DNA of 64,000 bases from Uranotaenia lowii (Eukaryota > Arthropoda > Insecta > Diptera > Culicidae), in the NCBI RefSeq assembly GCF_029784155.1, contig NC_073693.1:234172234-234236233 (forward strand), in the 5' to 3' direction. Under the pieces are notes generated by a model. The model was not told the DNA's origin. It did no database searches and worked only from the letters and a program-made list of their open reading frames with translations. Both the position numbers and the translations under genes were made by a program. Below, one piece after another: positions 11,750 to 24,096 of this stretch; the first letter of the stretch is position 1; every line of letters begins with the position of its first letter.

Positions 11750-13190
11750 TATTTTATTTATTTATTTATTTTATTTATTTACATAGTATTCCGTCTCACG
11801 ACATTACTTGACGAACATAATTCCTAAAATTCACTCGGTCCATTGCAACCGTTCACCAATTTCTTGGGCACCCCACGTTCGCCAGATCACGCTCCACTTG
11901 GTCTAACCACCTCGTTCGTTGCGCCCCCGCTCGTCTTGTTCCTACCGGATTCGTAGCGACCACCTGTTTTGCAGGACAGTCGTCCGGCATTCTCGCAACG
12001 TGTCCCGCCCAGCTTATCCGGCCAGCCTTTACCACCTTCTGGATACTGGGTTCGCCGTAGAGTCGCACGAGCTCGTGGTTCATCCTTCGCCTCCACACTC
12101 CGTTCTCCTGTACGCCGCCAAAGATGGTTCTTCAACCGGTCTAATGAGCGTCATATACAGGTTACACTTCGTACGAGGGCTAAGTCTTCTCGACCGCAGT
12201 TGCTTGTGGAGTCCATAGTAGGCACGACTTCCGCTGTTAATCATCAACCCAATCCTTTCTGCCGCGCGTTTCAGTTTGCAAAAGATCTCTTCCACCGCCG
12301 CAAATGATCTGCCGACTAAATATGTCAATGTCGTCGGCAAAGCAGATAAGTTGACTGGATCTGTTGAAAATCGTTTCCCGCATTTTGCCCACCGTTCGTC
12401 GAATAACACCTTCTAGCGCCACGTTGAACATCATGCAGGATAGACCATCGCCTTGACGAAGCCCCCTGTGCAATTCGAATGCACTCGACAATTTACCTGC
12501 ACACAGCACTGCGTTCCATCCATCGTCGCCTTGATCAATCTGATTAGCTTCCCGGAAAAGCCGTTCTAGTCCATGATTTTCCATAGCTCGTCATTGTCGA
12601 TCGTGTCGAATGCGGCTTTGAAGTCGATGAATAGATGGTGCGTAGGAATTTAGTATTCATTTTTTGGAGGTTTTGCCGTAGTGTGAAGATCTGGTCCGTC
12701 GTGGACCGTCCCTTTATGCTTTATGTCCCTTTTAGCTTGATGCATTGCCACGCATCTGTTTGCTTGTGGCGTTAGGAGGCGTATTAGGATTCAGGCCAAC
12801 ACTTTGTAGGCGGCTTTGAGGACAGCGATCGCTGGGATAGTCCGGGCCCATTTTGACAAGTTCAGCTGCGATGTCGTCCTTCCCAGTCGATTTGTTGCTA
12901 TTCAGCTGGTGAATAGCTTTCTTATCTTCACTCATCGTTGGGAGTGGCTCCACCTCGTCATTTGCTATGCCGACGATGTATCTTTCCCCTCCGTCTTGGT
13001 CTTCTGCATGTGCGCCGTTCAGGTGTTCATGGGAGTTCTGCGTCCAAAATTTTAATCTCCACACGAGTATCCGTCAGGATGCCTTCGTTCTTATCCCAGC
13101 ATATTTCGGCTTGCGGCCTCCTCCAGGCGGCGCTTTTTCTCCTGGAAAATTCGGACTTACTGCCAATCCGCTGTCGATGATGTCCCAAAT
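11750..13190 (-). mobile_element. RTE-like LINE relic, copy 1
   Basis: Minus-strand frames, broken by several frameshifts, read in family order. HEHLNGAHAEDQDGGERYIVGI and KKAIHQLNSNKSTGKDDIAAEL come from the start of the RT (12800-13060). LHRGLRQGDGLSCMMFNVALEGVIR and CFADDIDIFSR (YADD box with F for Y) lie at 12310-12480. AYYGLHKQLRSRRLSPRTK lies near 12150-12220, and RRRMNHELVRLYGEPSIQKVVKAGRISW with GTRRAGAQRTRWLDQVERDL lies at 11860-12100. The A-rich 3' tail is the TATTTATTTATTTA stretch near 11755-11785. The GLRQGDGL/FADDIDI pair and the GEPSIxKxxKAGRIxWxGHV tail mark the RTE-like lineage common in arthropods. A second, deleted copy lies at 34486-35060. Confidence 0.8.
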
Positions 13191-13608
13191 CAAGAAGACA
13201 CCAGGTTAAATCCGTAAAAGAACGAAGCGATCATCGTAGGAACTGATCTCGATACAGGTGACATGATCAGCTCTGCCGGGAAACATAGTTCAACAAGCCC
13301 ACTCAGTAAAGGATCTGATTACCTATCCTGGAATCCGTGGCTTTGAACACATCGACGAAACACAAGTGGCACTTAACCCTCAGCCGCATTAGATTTCGTT
13401 ACCCTAATCAGCACTAGGAGCAGATATACTAGAACCGACATACACCACTTAACGAGAAATCGGGAGACACGAATAGCGCTATCTGGCGACAGAAATGGAA
13501 GTATTACACTGTGAATTTTTCCGGAGCTTTGATCGAAGATGCCAGGTGTTCTGATTTTTCAATTGGCAATCGCAAAAAATGTGGCGTAGCATATAGGAAA
13601 GGCGGAAC
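13191..13608. other. Intergenic, possibly more of the RTE-like element
   Basis: This sequence lies immediately 5' of the RTE-like relic and has similar base composition, so it may be the element's 5' part, but I could not recognise endonuclease motifs in it. Confidence 0.3.
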
Positions 13609-13610
13609 TA

Positions 13611-14405
13611 GGAGTGTTAATTTGACACTACAAGTTCAAATCGTCATAACTTTTGGCGTGCTCAACCGATCTAAACAAAACTAATATCAATAGAAATCTT
13701 GTAATGTCAGAAAAATATGTTTAGAACATTATATTTAGCTTAAGCTACTAGTTTTCTCATTGTTCAGCATGAAAGAAAAAATCTGAAAAACATGCCTCAG
13801 GAAAACTGCTGTAGTTCATATATTTCACGTCCAAAAAAATATTTGCCTTATGCTTATGAAAGCTGAACTTAATGTCTACATCATGGAGCCAAGAAATTTT
13901 TTTTTAATTTTTTTTTAATGAAATGGTCACAAAAAGTTCAAAAAAGTGGTCTGAAAAACCTACTTTTAATTCGATTGCTAGAAAAAATTGTTTAAGCTAT
14001 GGTAGAGTTTTTAAAAATTATGACTACAAATTTTATTCTAATTCTAAAATTTTGTTGTCTTTAGATTTTCGATGCAACAAAAATTGAATTTACTGGAATT
14101 GTTCATAGTTGACTACTTTGCGCGATTTTTTCCTAATCGAAATTTCATCTGTTTTTGTGGTCCACCGTCAGGTTGTACCCGGATTTTCAGTGCTTTTACT
14201 TTGTTTGGACCAATCAAGAGTATATTCGTTGGAAAGCAAATTTGATCTACATTCTATTGAGGTGCAACAAATCACGCTGTGAGATTTCACAAAAATATGA
14301 AAATTATAAACGTAAAATCCTTGCTGAATTATATGGAATGATTATACGTTTATAATTTCCATATTTTTGTGAAATCTCACAGCATGAATTGTCAAAATGA
14401 CACTC
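13611..14405. mobile_element. TA-flanked MITE with GAGTGT...TTGAC termini
   Basis: The left end GGAGTGTTAATTTGACAC and the reverse complement of the right end GAGTGTCATTTTGAC are imperfect inverted repeats. Both are flanked by TA (13609-13610 and 14406-14407), indicating a Tc1/mariner-type non-autonomous element of about 795 bp. No transposase motif is seen. The right part contains a strong hairpin (14274-14384). Confidence 0.6.
14274..14384. repeat. Hairpin, 39-bp arms
   Basis: Sequence at 14274-14312 (begins GCTGTGAGATTTCACAAAAA) is repeated as its reverse complement at 14346-14384 with about one mismatch, leaving a loop of about 33 nt. It lies within the TA-flanked MITE and is probably a local inverted duplication. 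Confidence 0.8.
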
Positions 14406-14407
14406 TA

Positions 14408-15282
14408 ATGCGGATGAGCGTTAATTAACTGCCTGTGAGTACAGGCAATAAATGCTTCAATGGAATAGTGCAAATTGGGAGGCATTTCAGAATAGTAAGT
14501 CCAATCATACGAGCAAAACTTTAAAAAAACTTTTAGATACGTAGCAAGCGTTTTAAAATAACTTTGCCAGAGTAACCGGAATGTACCCGGACCTGCCCGG
14601 ATAATTGTTTCTTAATTTGGGAAAAGTCCAATTCGGCCCGGTAGCGCAAATTTCAAGTTATGATATTCAAACGACTATAATGGAACTAAAATTTGAAAAA
14701 AAAAAAAAGACTACCATGGAGTAGGGCTACCTAATCCACAAGGCCTGTGATGGGCGTGAGCTGCTTTGAAAGTATTACTAACAAACTTCATCATTAACAT
14801 ACTCCATTATTGGTAAACGTTTCGGAGTTTTCTGTAGATGTAAAATTCTTCTGAATTGTACCATGCAGCTATAATTGAGAAGGCATTTAGACTGTTTCAG
14901 AAATTATAAGCACACTCTCAAAATTATAAAAAAATGGTATTATTAAATTTTATTTATTTGATTTGGCACACTGTATCATAATTTGTGTCCTACCCAACAC
15001 TGTACTCTTATTTGATGAAAATCTTTTATCATAAGCCAGACTTCACACTTTTCCTCGAGCATGGCTGATAAGCTTCTGCACAGTTGTATTACGATCATAT
15101 TATGATCATCATCATCATACGATGTTATCAGCTAGTTTTATGTTTTTTCGTAGCTTTGCTTTGGTCAAAGCCCAGAAAGTCTCGATTGGCCGTGTCTCGG
15201 GGCAACTACGCGAATTCATGTTTTTTGGCACAAACAGACCTAGTGTGTCTTTGGCGTAATGCCATGATACCAAATCGGGTCA
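14408..15282. other. Intergenic, nothing recognised
   Basis: AT-rich sequence with no coding signal. The motif TGCCCGGATAAT near 14595 faintly recalls the terminus of the 8065-9006 element, but no second end was found. Confidence 0.4.
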
Positions 15283-15284
15283 TA

Positions 15285-16588
15285 AAGGATGATACAGTCA
15301 AAATTTGGTCAATATCAACTTGACGTATTTCTTTCAGTTTTGCATTTTAAAAACCTAACCACCCCTCATTTTGAAGGTGTGTGTGTGTAAAATGTTGCTC
15401 CTATTTTGATTTTGGAATTCACTCTTCAGTTGTCAAAATGCCCTCCAAGGAAGAAGAGCAGCGTATCAAAATTTTGCTCGTGCTTCGCGAAAATCCGAGC
15501 TACTCGCACGCAAAGCTGGCAAAATCGCTAAAAGTTGCCAAATCAATCGTTACAAATGTAATTAAAGTGTTTGGGGAACGTTTGTCGACAGCCAGGAAGT
15601 CTGGATAGGGGGGAAATCGAAAACCGGAAGCCGCTGAGACGACAAAGAGAGTTGCCGGTTGTTTCAAGCGAAATCCTAACCTCTCTCTCCGAGATGCCGC
15701 AAATAAGCTGGGTGTATCGTCTACAACCGTGCATCGAGCCAAAAAACGAGCCGGACTATCGACTTACAAGAAGGTAGTGACTCCAAATCGCGATGATAAA
15801 CAAAATACGACGGCAAAAGCGCGATCCCGAGGCTGTACACGACGATGCTGACGAAGTTTGATTGCGTGGTAATGGACGACGAAACCTACGCCAAAGCCGA
15901 GTACAAGCAGCTTCCGGGACAGGAGTTTAATACGGCAAAAGGAAGGGGAAAGGTAGCAGATATTTTCAAGCACATGAAACTGTCAAAGTTCGCGAAGAAA
16001 TATCTGGTTTGGCAAGCCATCTGTACCTATGGCTTGAAAAGCAGCATTTTCATAGCTTCCGGGACAGTCAACCAAGAAATTTACGTGAAAGAGTGTTTGA
16101 ATAAAAGTCTGCTGCCTTTCCTGAAGAAACACGGTTGTTCCGTACTGTTTTGACCGGATTTGGCATTTTGCCATTACGGTAAAAAGGCCATGGAGTGGTA
16201 CGCCGCCAACAACGTGCAGGTGGTTCCCAAGGACCAGAACCCTCCCAACATGCCAGAGCTCCGCCCAATTGAGAAATACTGGGCTATCTATTGTCAAGCG
16301 GAACCTAAAGAAGACCAAAAAATCTTCTAAGGACGAGCAGCAATTCAAGGCAAACTGGCTTTCTGCGGCGAAGAAGGTGGACAAGGTGGCTGTACAGAAT
16401 CTGATGGCAGGGGTTAAGCGTAAGGCCCGGCAATTCGCATTTGGAAAAGCGGAAGCTTAACTGAACATTTTTCCTGAATTTTATACTAATTAAACTTGAA
16501 AAAGAAAATTAATTTGATTTTTTAAATAAACGATTTCACCTATTTACACGCGTTTTCCCTTGACCAAATTTTGATCATATCACCCTTT
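15285..16588 (+). mobile_element. ITmD37E-like (DD37E) Tc1-type transposon, inactive
   Basis: Imperfect terminal inverted repeats face each other: GGATGATACAGTCAAAATTT at 15288-15307 and the complement of AAATTTTGATCATATCACCC at 16567-16586. TA precedes the left end at 15283-15284; the right flank is CA, possibly a mutated TA. Between them lies the transposase pseudogene described separately. The length of about 1.3 kb is normal for the family. Confidence 0.85.
15438..16460 (+). pseudogene. DD37E transposase pseudogene
   Basis: The N-terminus (MPSKEEEQRIKILLVLRENP...) is a helix-turn-helix DNA-binding region ending at a premature stop near 15606. After frame changes the catalytic domain reads on: MDDETY (first D), LPGQEF, GKVADIFKHMKLSKFAKKYL, then PDLAFCHYGKKAMEWYAANN (second D), and NPPNMPELRPIEKYW (catalytic E). 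Exactly 37 residues separate the D of PDL from the E of IEKYW, which assigns it to the DD37E group (ITmD37E) first described in mosquitoes. The codon before PDL, normally Trp, is TGA here (about 16152), and at least two other breaks occur. The protein would cut and paste DNA at TA sites; this copy cannot. Confidence 0.9.
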
Positions 16589-16589
16589 C

Positions 16590-19189
16590 ATCTACATTAA
16601 AATATCACAAAGCATCTGGACTTCACATAAATTGAACTAAATGGATCCTTAGTCGCTTTAATACTCAATTGATCCTTAAACAAACTGAAATCGACACAAA
16701 GCCATTGAAACATGTTATTTGCCGTGATTTAATTGTTGGAAAAGTACAAAAAAAAAACAAAGACTTCACATAAAGGAAAAGTTTAAATTGTTCACAAACA
16801 TTTTCTAGCTTCTCCCACAGTGTCCACCGGTAAGTGGTACTACTAGCTTCCTAACTAAGGTGAACCGGAATCCAAAGGCGAAACCTGGCTTCGAAAGCAC
16901 TTACGTAACGAGAGCTTTGGCTCACTGGCATTTGGCCATATTTATGTGTATTTGTAAATGTGTCCTTACCGACTTTCACGTCTGTTTGTGTAGACCAGGG
17001 CATGTGTTGAGAGCAACAAAAAGGCCGGCCAACAGCCGGACCAAAAGAACCAGAAGGTGATTTTTATGTTCGGGCGATGAGAAAGAGACTTACGCTAATC
17101 CAGTGTATCTCCGTGCCCGGAGATAAAGTTGGTTCAAATTTGCATTTAAACCTTGCGAAAACTGACATTATGAATTTATGTGCCGGTCAACCGGTCAAGC
17201 AGCTGAGGCTGAGGCAAATATCTGCACTTGCATTCCTGTACCTTTTTCATAAAAAACACACATGCATTCATCTGTCCTACATGAATGAAAAGGTGTTTTA
17301 GTCATACGCCCTCCGACTCTCGATACATTATGGCCAAAATACACACCTGTGCTGTCGGGATGATTGCTGTCCACTTTCAGTCGTCTCTCGGTGAAAACTA
17401 AAGATAGTTCGTAGGGTCCTTTTTGTGACTAGGAAGGAGGTGGTGGTTGTTAAACAATGATTTAAATTAATTGAATACTAAATGGCAGAGGAGCATTAAA
17501 GAGCATACTGCACCGTCCATACTTTTCAGAATATGTGCTAAGAATAAACCTCAGTTTGTCTAATTAAAAATTCTAGTATCTTAATGATTCTTACAAAAAA
17601 AAATGTTTTTTACAAATCTACACCGCTTCTTTTTTTATTTTATTTTTTTTGGTAAAATAGTGTTTTCAGGCCTTCTTATCTCAATGATGCTTACATTCAA
17701 TTTATCAAAATATACAATTTAACACAAGTAAATAACTATATAAACTATCTTTTAATCAAAGACATTGAAAATTGGCAGGCAACTCTGTTTAACTGTCTAT
17801 AAGGTTGAACATTATCTGAGGGTATATAAATTGGTTTTGGTAAACAAGTTCAAAGGTTAAGAAAATCACTTAGGTAAAACTAAGTTCATTTAGGATTGGG
17901 ACACCTTCTCTTGCTGATAGCTAATCTTCAAATAATCGGACATACAAAATTTTGAGAGCTTTTTGAAAGCTGTAAAAAGCACTATCTGCTCTATTTTTTT
18001 CAAACTCAACGCGTTTTCGAGATAGTTAAGATGCAAGAAAAAAAATAACTAAATTATTTTGCATAGTTTTTCAAATTCATCTCCATTCAGCTGACAAAAT
18101 CGTTGATAATTCAAAAACAATCTATGTGTGAGTGGTGGAAAAGTTTGCAAGCACAGAAAAAATACTCACAAAGTTCGAATCATGCCTTAGAGTGAAGCAC
18201 ATTATCGGCAACTGCGGATAAGCGCCATCATAGAGGTCAAGGCTCATACCAGAATTTTTAATTTCTAATAACAAAAAAACTGAAAGTATATCGCTGAAAT
18301 GTCCCGCAAATTTTTCTCCTATAAGCTAAAAGTGTTGCCTAACTGAAGTCGTTGGGCTGTAAAGCCAGTACCGAGACAATGAGACAGGCAAATTCTGATC
18401 AACGATCAAACTAATGAGAGCTCCTATTTCAAATTCCAACGGTTGAATCCTATTACATTTCTGATCGTGGCAAAGTCCCTTGCAGATTAAAGTATGTATT
18501 TGCTGACTGTTTTGAAAAAAAAAATGATTTGCCATGACTCTGCTGCTGTGGAGAAAAAAAACACAATTTTCAAACAAAAACAATGGTTTACGTTGTTTTT
18601 AAAGCTTAAAAAACAGCTGAATTCACCAAATTGCCTTCAGCTTCTTTCAAAAGGGAAGTGTAGGGCCAAAGAAAAGCGGAAATTCAGATACATTCAGATT
18701 CAAAATACAGATTTGACGAAGTATAAGTAGGAAAAATTTTTCAATAATAAGACTGGAAAAAGCATGTGCCGGCCGATGAAAGACACTAATTAAAAGCAGA
18801 AATATTTCATACAAAAAACGATAAATAATTTTTTTTCAATTTTTTTCGTGAATTTATACTATGAGATTATTTTTATTTCTTTATTCAGTAACGTACCATA
18901 TGAAATATTTTTTTTTGATGCATTTTGTGTGTTGATGGTAATCCATGTGCTTTAGATCCGATTTCAAGATAGGTAAATAATTCAAACAATAATTTAAAAA
19001 AAAACTTAAACTAAATTTGAAAAGTGCTCAATCAATTCTGTTTTAAAAACTGCAAACGAATTTTCTTACTTTAAAGTATTGGAAAGTGAGTTCAAAACCA
19101 ATTAATAATAAATAGGCAACATCGGATTTTCGGCAAGTTTTCAAAAGAACATCCAATCAAACGAGTTTGCAAATGCGAAACATAGTCCA
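16590..19189. other. Intergenic, nothing recognised
   Basis: A GC-richer patch at 16800-17420 contains ACCG|GTAAGT near 16830, a plausible 5' splice site, but no exon can be supported. The rest (17430-19189) is AT-rich with homopolymer runs and no coding signal. Confidence 0.35.
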
Positions 19190-20217
19190 TTAGGTTTAGG
19201 TTGAAAGCAAATCAAACGCAAGAACTGAGAGCAACTCGAAGTTTGTTGAGAACCGCTTGAGAAACCTGAAACAGTAAAAAAAATCGCAGGCGATAAAATG
19301 GGGAAATACCAATGACTTTAAAATTTGTATCTTCAAGTCTGTGTTCGTAAAGGTTTTGTGATGACGAAGGGTTCTTAAAGAATATATAGTATATTTTCCC
19401 ACACTTTTCGAGTACACACGAATCCCAAATAAATTTGTATTTTAAAACCTAAACTTACGGCTTCCGATACAATAGTCATATGAGTATTGAGTATTGTATA
19501 TTTTCGGAACTACTTGCATCGAATTATTTTTATTCGGCAGAACTACATGTGATTTATTAACATTTAACGATAAAGCGTTTCTTATTGACCAAGCATGTAC
19601 TCTCTGGAGATCATCATTGATATGAACGTTAATGCACAGTTCTGACAAGTTTGTTCAGTCCAAATAGAGCTGAACATCATCTGTAAAAATATGTATTTGA
19701 AAATATTTTATAATGTTTGGAAGATCGTTTATGTACAGAGTAAAAAGAATGGACCCTAGAATAGATCCCTGAGGAACTCTAGATATGATTGGAAGTGGCG
19801 TTGAATATTGACCGTTATTGAGAACAGTTTGAAAACGATAAGTTAAATAGGAGTTTATCAACGAAATCGCTGGAGATCCAAAAAAAATTCTTACAGTTTC
19901 CTGCAAAATAAACGTGGTTAATCGTGCCGAATGCTTTTGAAAAATCTAGGAGAACCATAACAATAAATTGAGACTTGTCGATGACTAATCCTACACTCAG
20001 AAAAATACTATTATATATGCCATAAGATTCTCTTATGAAGTGGCGCCATAAGAATGATCATTGAAATTCATAAGATTTTCTTATGACGCGAATGAATTCT
20101 GCAGATGAACACCTTCTTCAATGAGAGGCTTATGCTTTTCATAAGAGGGTCTTATAAAAACAGGATGAGTCACGTTTGATGAGAATAGTTCAAAACAATT
20201 TAAAAATTGATGTTTAA

Positions 20218-20560
20218 ACACTTTTATTTTATTGTTAGGCTAATTTGTTAAAAATAACATACATTTTGGTTGCCATTAGCTGCACATCAATACCCGGTTT
20301 CACAAAAATTGTTCGGCCGCAACCAGTCCTTTGATCTTGTTTTTTTTTTCAATCAACGAGCTGAAGAGTTAATAAATTTGAGTTGACAAATATGTTTCAT
20401 ATTTACAGCAAACAACTTCAATTAAAACTTACCGTTTAGAAAAATATAAATTGATAACTCCACAACTTCGTTAGACGGTTAAAAAATGTTTGATGGCCTG
20501 AATTTTTTCACAATTCCATTTTTTTCTTAAGAACTTCGTACGAAAATTGAAAGGATTTCA
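20218..20560 (-). other. Putative spliced mini-gene, left arm of element A
   Basis: On the minus strand, an AT-rich leader ends at AAACG|GTAAGTTT (intron start 20432). The intron runs 72 nt to CTCTTCAG (20361). The second exon reads on with an open frame like LIEKKNKIKGLVAAEQFL before a stop. Overlapping AATAAA signals follow at 20223-20233. The unit is homologous to one in the right arm, and both donor and acceptor positions are retained there. Whether it is transcribed is unknown; the protein is too short to assign. Confidence 0.45.
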
Positions 20561-20759
20561 TAAGACTCTTATGAAAAATAATTTAAGACTCTTAAAGGCG
20601 CTTCATTAGACGTATCTTATGAAAATTATAGTAAAAATTTGCCAGAGTGTATGTCGTCTCATACACTTAGGCAAATTCTATTGACAATTTTCATAAGATG
20701 CGTTATGAACCGCGTTTTAGAGTGCAAAATTGGTTTTCATAAGAGTCTTATAAAATTTT

Positions 20760-21085
20760 TCAGTTTTCATTATAATATCTTATGAACAATAGAAGAAACG
20801 GCAATGTGAAAAAAATTAAGAGCACGTTCATTCTTTCCATCAGTTAATTTTTCATCGTCGTACGTCGTGGTAAATTTGTAAAAAAGTTTTTTTGTACGCT
20901 GAAAACATTTGTGAATTATAACACTTTTTTATTCGTTTAGTTTTCAGCGAGTCATCGGAAAAATGAACAAGGTCAAAGGACCGAATGAGGAAGAATAAGT
21001 TCATTGGATGGAACCGGGTGATCATGTGCTTATGTGTGGGGCCATGATGTAATTTCGAACAAATATGTTGAAAAAATAAAATGAA
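20760..21085 (+). other. Putative spliced mini-gene, right arm of element A
   Basis: Plus-strand counterpart of the left-arm unit. The donor CGTG|GTAAAT is at 20870, the acceptor TTTTCAG ends at 20947 (78-nt intron), and AATAAA is at 21075-21080. Exon 2 begins with a frame like RVIGKMNKVKGPNEEE and shares AACAAGGTCAAAGGAC and AACCGGGT with the left arm. The two units are transcribed outward from the palindrome centre. The different reading-frame ends in the two arms argue that the coding potential is decayed or was never essential. Confidence 0.45.
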
Positions 21086-22010
21086 AGTTTTTACCATCAC
21101 ATTTTTTTACATTAAATATGACATTTCCTGTTCCCATAAGACATTCTTATGAAAAACAAGAACCTCTCGTTGAAAAAGTTGATCATCTGAAGAATTCATT
21201 CAATTTCATTCAATTTCAATGATTTTTCTTACGGCGCTAGTTGGTAATTGATTCTTATGGCATACTTTTGAGAATATTTCTGAATGTACTTTTATCATAG
21301 CTGTTTTTGAGCTGTGTTTTTGTAGATAACCAGATTGGTAGTAGTCAGTTCATTTTGTGATACATAATCACAAATCAGGGCTTCTAAATTTTTTCGAAAA
21401 CTTTTGATAGAATACAAAAATACTTATTGGACGAAGATTGTCCAACGAGCTTTAGTTGGGTTTTTTTTTATTGGGATTATTGTAGAGTGTTTCCATATGT
21501 GGGTATATTTTTCAGAACTTTAAATTTTATTAAAAATATAGCTTTTAGGTTTAAAAATGTCTGGTAGAAGCCGTTTGATGAATCTAAAAGGAATTCCAAC
21601 TAACTCGATTGCAACAGATTGGATGTCGAAAATGTAGTTTAATACTTCATACTCTTGAACTTCATGAAAAGAAAAGGAACCCCAGAGTGATAAAAAAAAA
21701 TGATTGAATTTAGCATGTTATTACGAGAGAATACTTTGGAAAAAGCTTTATTTATTTCTTCGGCATGAAAACCATTTGACGGTTGAGAACAGGTTTTAAC
21801 AATTCCGGTATTTTTCAATCTTTTCCATAACGCTTTTGATGGAAGATTTAGATCAAAATAACTATTGAAGTAATTTCTTTTCGCATTTTTAACGAGAAGA
21901 TTGTCACGGTTCCGGAGTCTTTCAAAACATTTCCATTGTTTGTAAGCTAAGTTTTTATCTACGATTGCTCGTTCTACACTTAAATTTAACCAAGGGATAT
22001 TTTCCGTTTA

Positions 22011-24089
22011 GTTTAACCATGACGTATTTGTAAGCATTTCTCAAGAATGATTCTTAACAACCGTAGATGTGTTAAATAAAAGTATTCAAAAGGCTGAAAA
22101 CTGCTTCTCGCTAGTTGATGACAAAGATGTTTATTAAAGTTAAAAAAAACTAAAAAAGGGGGAAAAGCATACAGTAACATATAACCAAACCATTTCGTAG
22201 AGCTGTTATAGTAATAAAAATCGATCATAAACTAAATTTAAACCTACCGGATTGATTTGTGATACTTTAGTTGGGTGACAGGTGGCACAATGGAAACATT
22301 TCTCAAGAATCTTCTTTAGTTTATGTTTATGTAATAATACCAATTGAAGTCTTACGAAAAAAAAATTTTTAAACCAAGTCTTGGGCCTGATTAAAAACGA
22401 CAGATCAAATTATTTCTCGAGATAGAACCGAGTAGCTGAGTAGTGCTGAAATGACCGGCAAACCGGAGTTGGAACCGGATTCGTGGCAACAAACTTGCCT
22501 TGCTGCAAAACCGGTACGGGTACACGCTCATAAATATCAATTACCGAACCAAGAACTTTGAAAATTTAATTTCCCTGCCAAACAGACACAAACCGGGTAA
22601 ACAAACAAAACAAATTGAATTAGAGCACCCAACGAGCCACCGGAATACATTTGTACATGTACACTTGGTTGGTGGAAGGTTCCACTTTTTCGAAACCGGG
22701 ACTTGTTTCGGCAGGGCAGGAAAGAGCCATTCACCTGATGGCCCATTTTTTCGCTGTCTTTTCCGTTTTCTGGAGTTCCTCTTTTCGACGAGCGAGGAAG
22801 CAGGAGTTTCGTTCCGAAGGGCTTCTTGGCGAAAAATTTTCTTATTAATCCACCCTGTTCACCTGTACCCGGAGTACCCGTAAGCGATGTTGACGTTCGT
22901 AGAGTCATCATCATCATTTCCTCCAAACAACCAAATCCAACAACCTCCAGCTATTATAGTACCTCGTAGCAGAAGCTTCCAAGAGTGAAGGAAACTTACC
23001 CACAGAAGGAAAAAGCACAAGCACCCGGCAAAAAAAAAAACGGAAGCGGTAAAGCGATTCATCCTTTCGTCGAAGTTTTGCCGGGTCCGAATCGACTAAT
23101 TGTTTATTACATTCACCTGAAATTTATTTAATTAGCTATCGTTATTTATGAATTCCTGTCAACAGAGGGAGCAAAAGTAGTTAGGCCTCAAGGCTGGAAG
23201 TGCTTTCGTTTCTTTGCTAGCAATACGAGAATCTTGCAAGGGAATTAAACGTGATAAACTTGGTGACTAACTAGGAAGTTTTTTTTAAATTTTTTTTTGT
23301 TAATCTTTGTTGTTCAAATTAACCAATTTTTAAAAACTTAAACAATATTTCATTTGAATACCCTTTTTTGTATCAAATAAAGCTGAATATTATGTTAAAA
23401 TCAATGTATATCATAAATACCATGTACTGGGGGAACATTGATCACTTTTTTAATTTATTTTCGAATATTTTGGAAGGGGTAGCTTTTTTGAGACATAATT
23501 TTTTTTAAAAATACTTACTGAGGTAAGGAGCATAAAGCATGATCATTGATAGAAGAATATTCAAACAGCATGAGTGGTATCACTGAATGTTTGTTACAAA
23601 ACCAGATTTCATGTTTTGGGGTAACTTTGATCACTATGGCTTAAACGTATCTACACATCTTCAAAATTATTGTTTTCATGTCAATGAGCACAGAAGGCTT
23701 AAACCATCAACAACAGTAATTTTTGTTTGGACTCAATTGAATTTTTTGATGATTTCTTGCAAAATCAAATATACAGAAAAGATGGACAATGTTGCTGCAT
23801 ACATTTGGGGCAGAAATTATAAACATTTGTCAATATTTTTTGGCATCATAAACAAATGAAGGCAATTCCCTAGGCCCTTTCACAGTTCCCATGTTCGAAG
23901 GAAATACCCGTCAAAACGTGAAAAATCGCCGACATACGAAACGGCATCGTGTTCGAATTTTCCAGGAATAAAGCCCCCTGGAGGAGGTGGAATTTGCAGA
24001 AGCTGCAACGTTCCCTGGAAACGAAAGTTCTAACAGAAGCTCAACGCATCCCGCAAAGGCTTCGTGCAGCAAGCCGAAGTGTTTTTTTT
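22011..24089. other. Intergenic, with a GC-richer island at 22440-23090
   Basis: The island 22440-23090 stands out from AT-rich flanks and shows no transposon hallmark. It holds overlapping open frames on both strands but none resembles a known protein; it may be host regulatory or intronic sequence. At 23430 and 23620 the phrase GGGG(G/T)AAC(A/T)TTGATCACT occurs twice, probably part of an old mosquito repeat. 23870-24089 is unassigned. Confidence 0.35.
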
Positions 24090-24096
24090 ATTAGTT

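Larger units (their letters stand above)
19994..21296. mobile_element. Element A: 1.3-kb palindromic TA-flanked transposon
   Basis: Termini CACTCAGAAA (19994) and the complement CATTCAGAAA (ending 21296) are flanked by TA (19992-19993, 21297-21298). The whole element folds back: the left half (19994-20653) and right half (20657-21296) are diverged inverted copies, with the centre at about 20655 marked by ATTTGCCAGAGTGTATG facing its near-complement. Each half is crowded with CATAAGA/TCTTATG motifs, often joined as near-palindromes (20030, 20075, 20148, 20558, 20697, 20740, 21137). Each half also carries a short splice-site-bounded unit. No transposase is recognisable. It is inserted within the LINE at 19190-22010. 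Confidence 0.7.
19190..22010 (-). mobile_element. Jockey/CR1-like LINE relic, split by element A
   Basis: Read on the minus strand from 22010 downward, the fragments follow the order of a LINE ORF2. A pre-RT segment like PWLNLSVERAIVDKNLAYKQW lies at 21930-22010. ILSKSFEKILEALICDYVSQNEL, the start of the palm, lies near 21330-21420. SRVPQGSILGSILFTLYINDLP and FTDDVQLYL (the YADD box, with F and T replacing Y and A) lie at 19660-19790. INDDLQRVHAWSIRNALSLNV lies at 19540-19640. Frameshifts and stops are frequent, so it is inactive. The 19994-21296 element separates the upstream and downstream parts of the palm domain. Confidence 0.75.
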
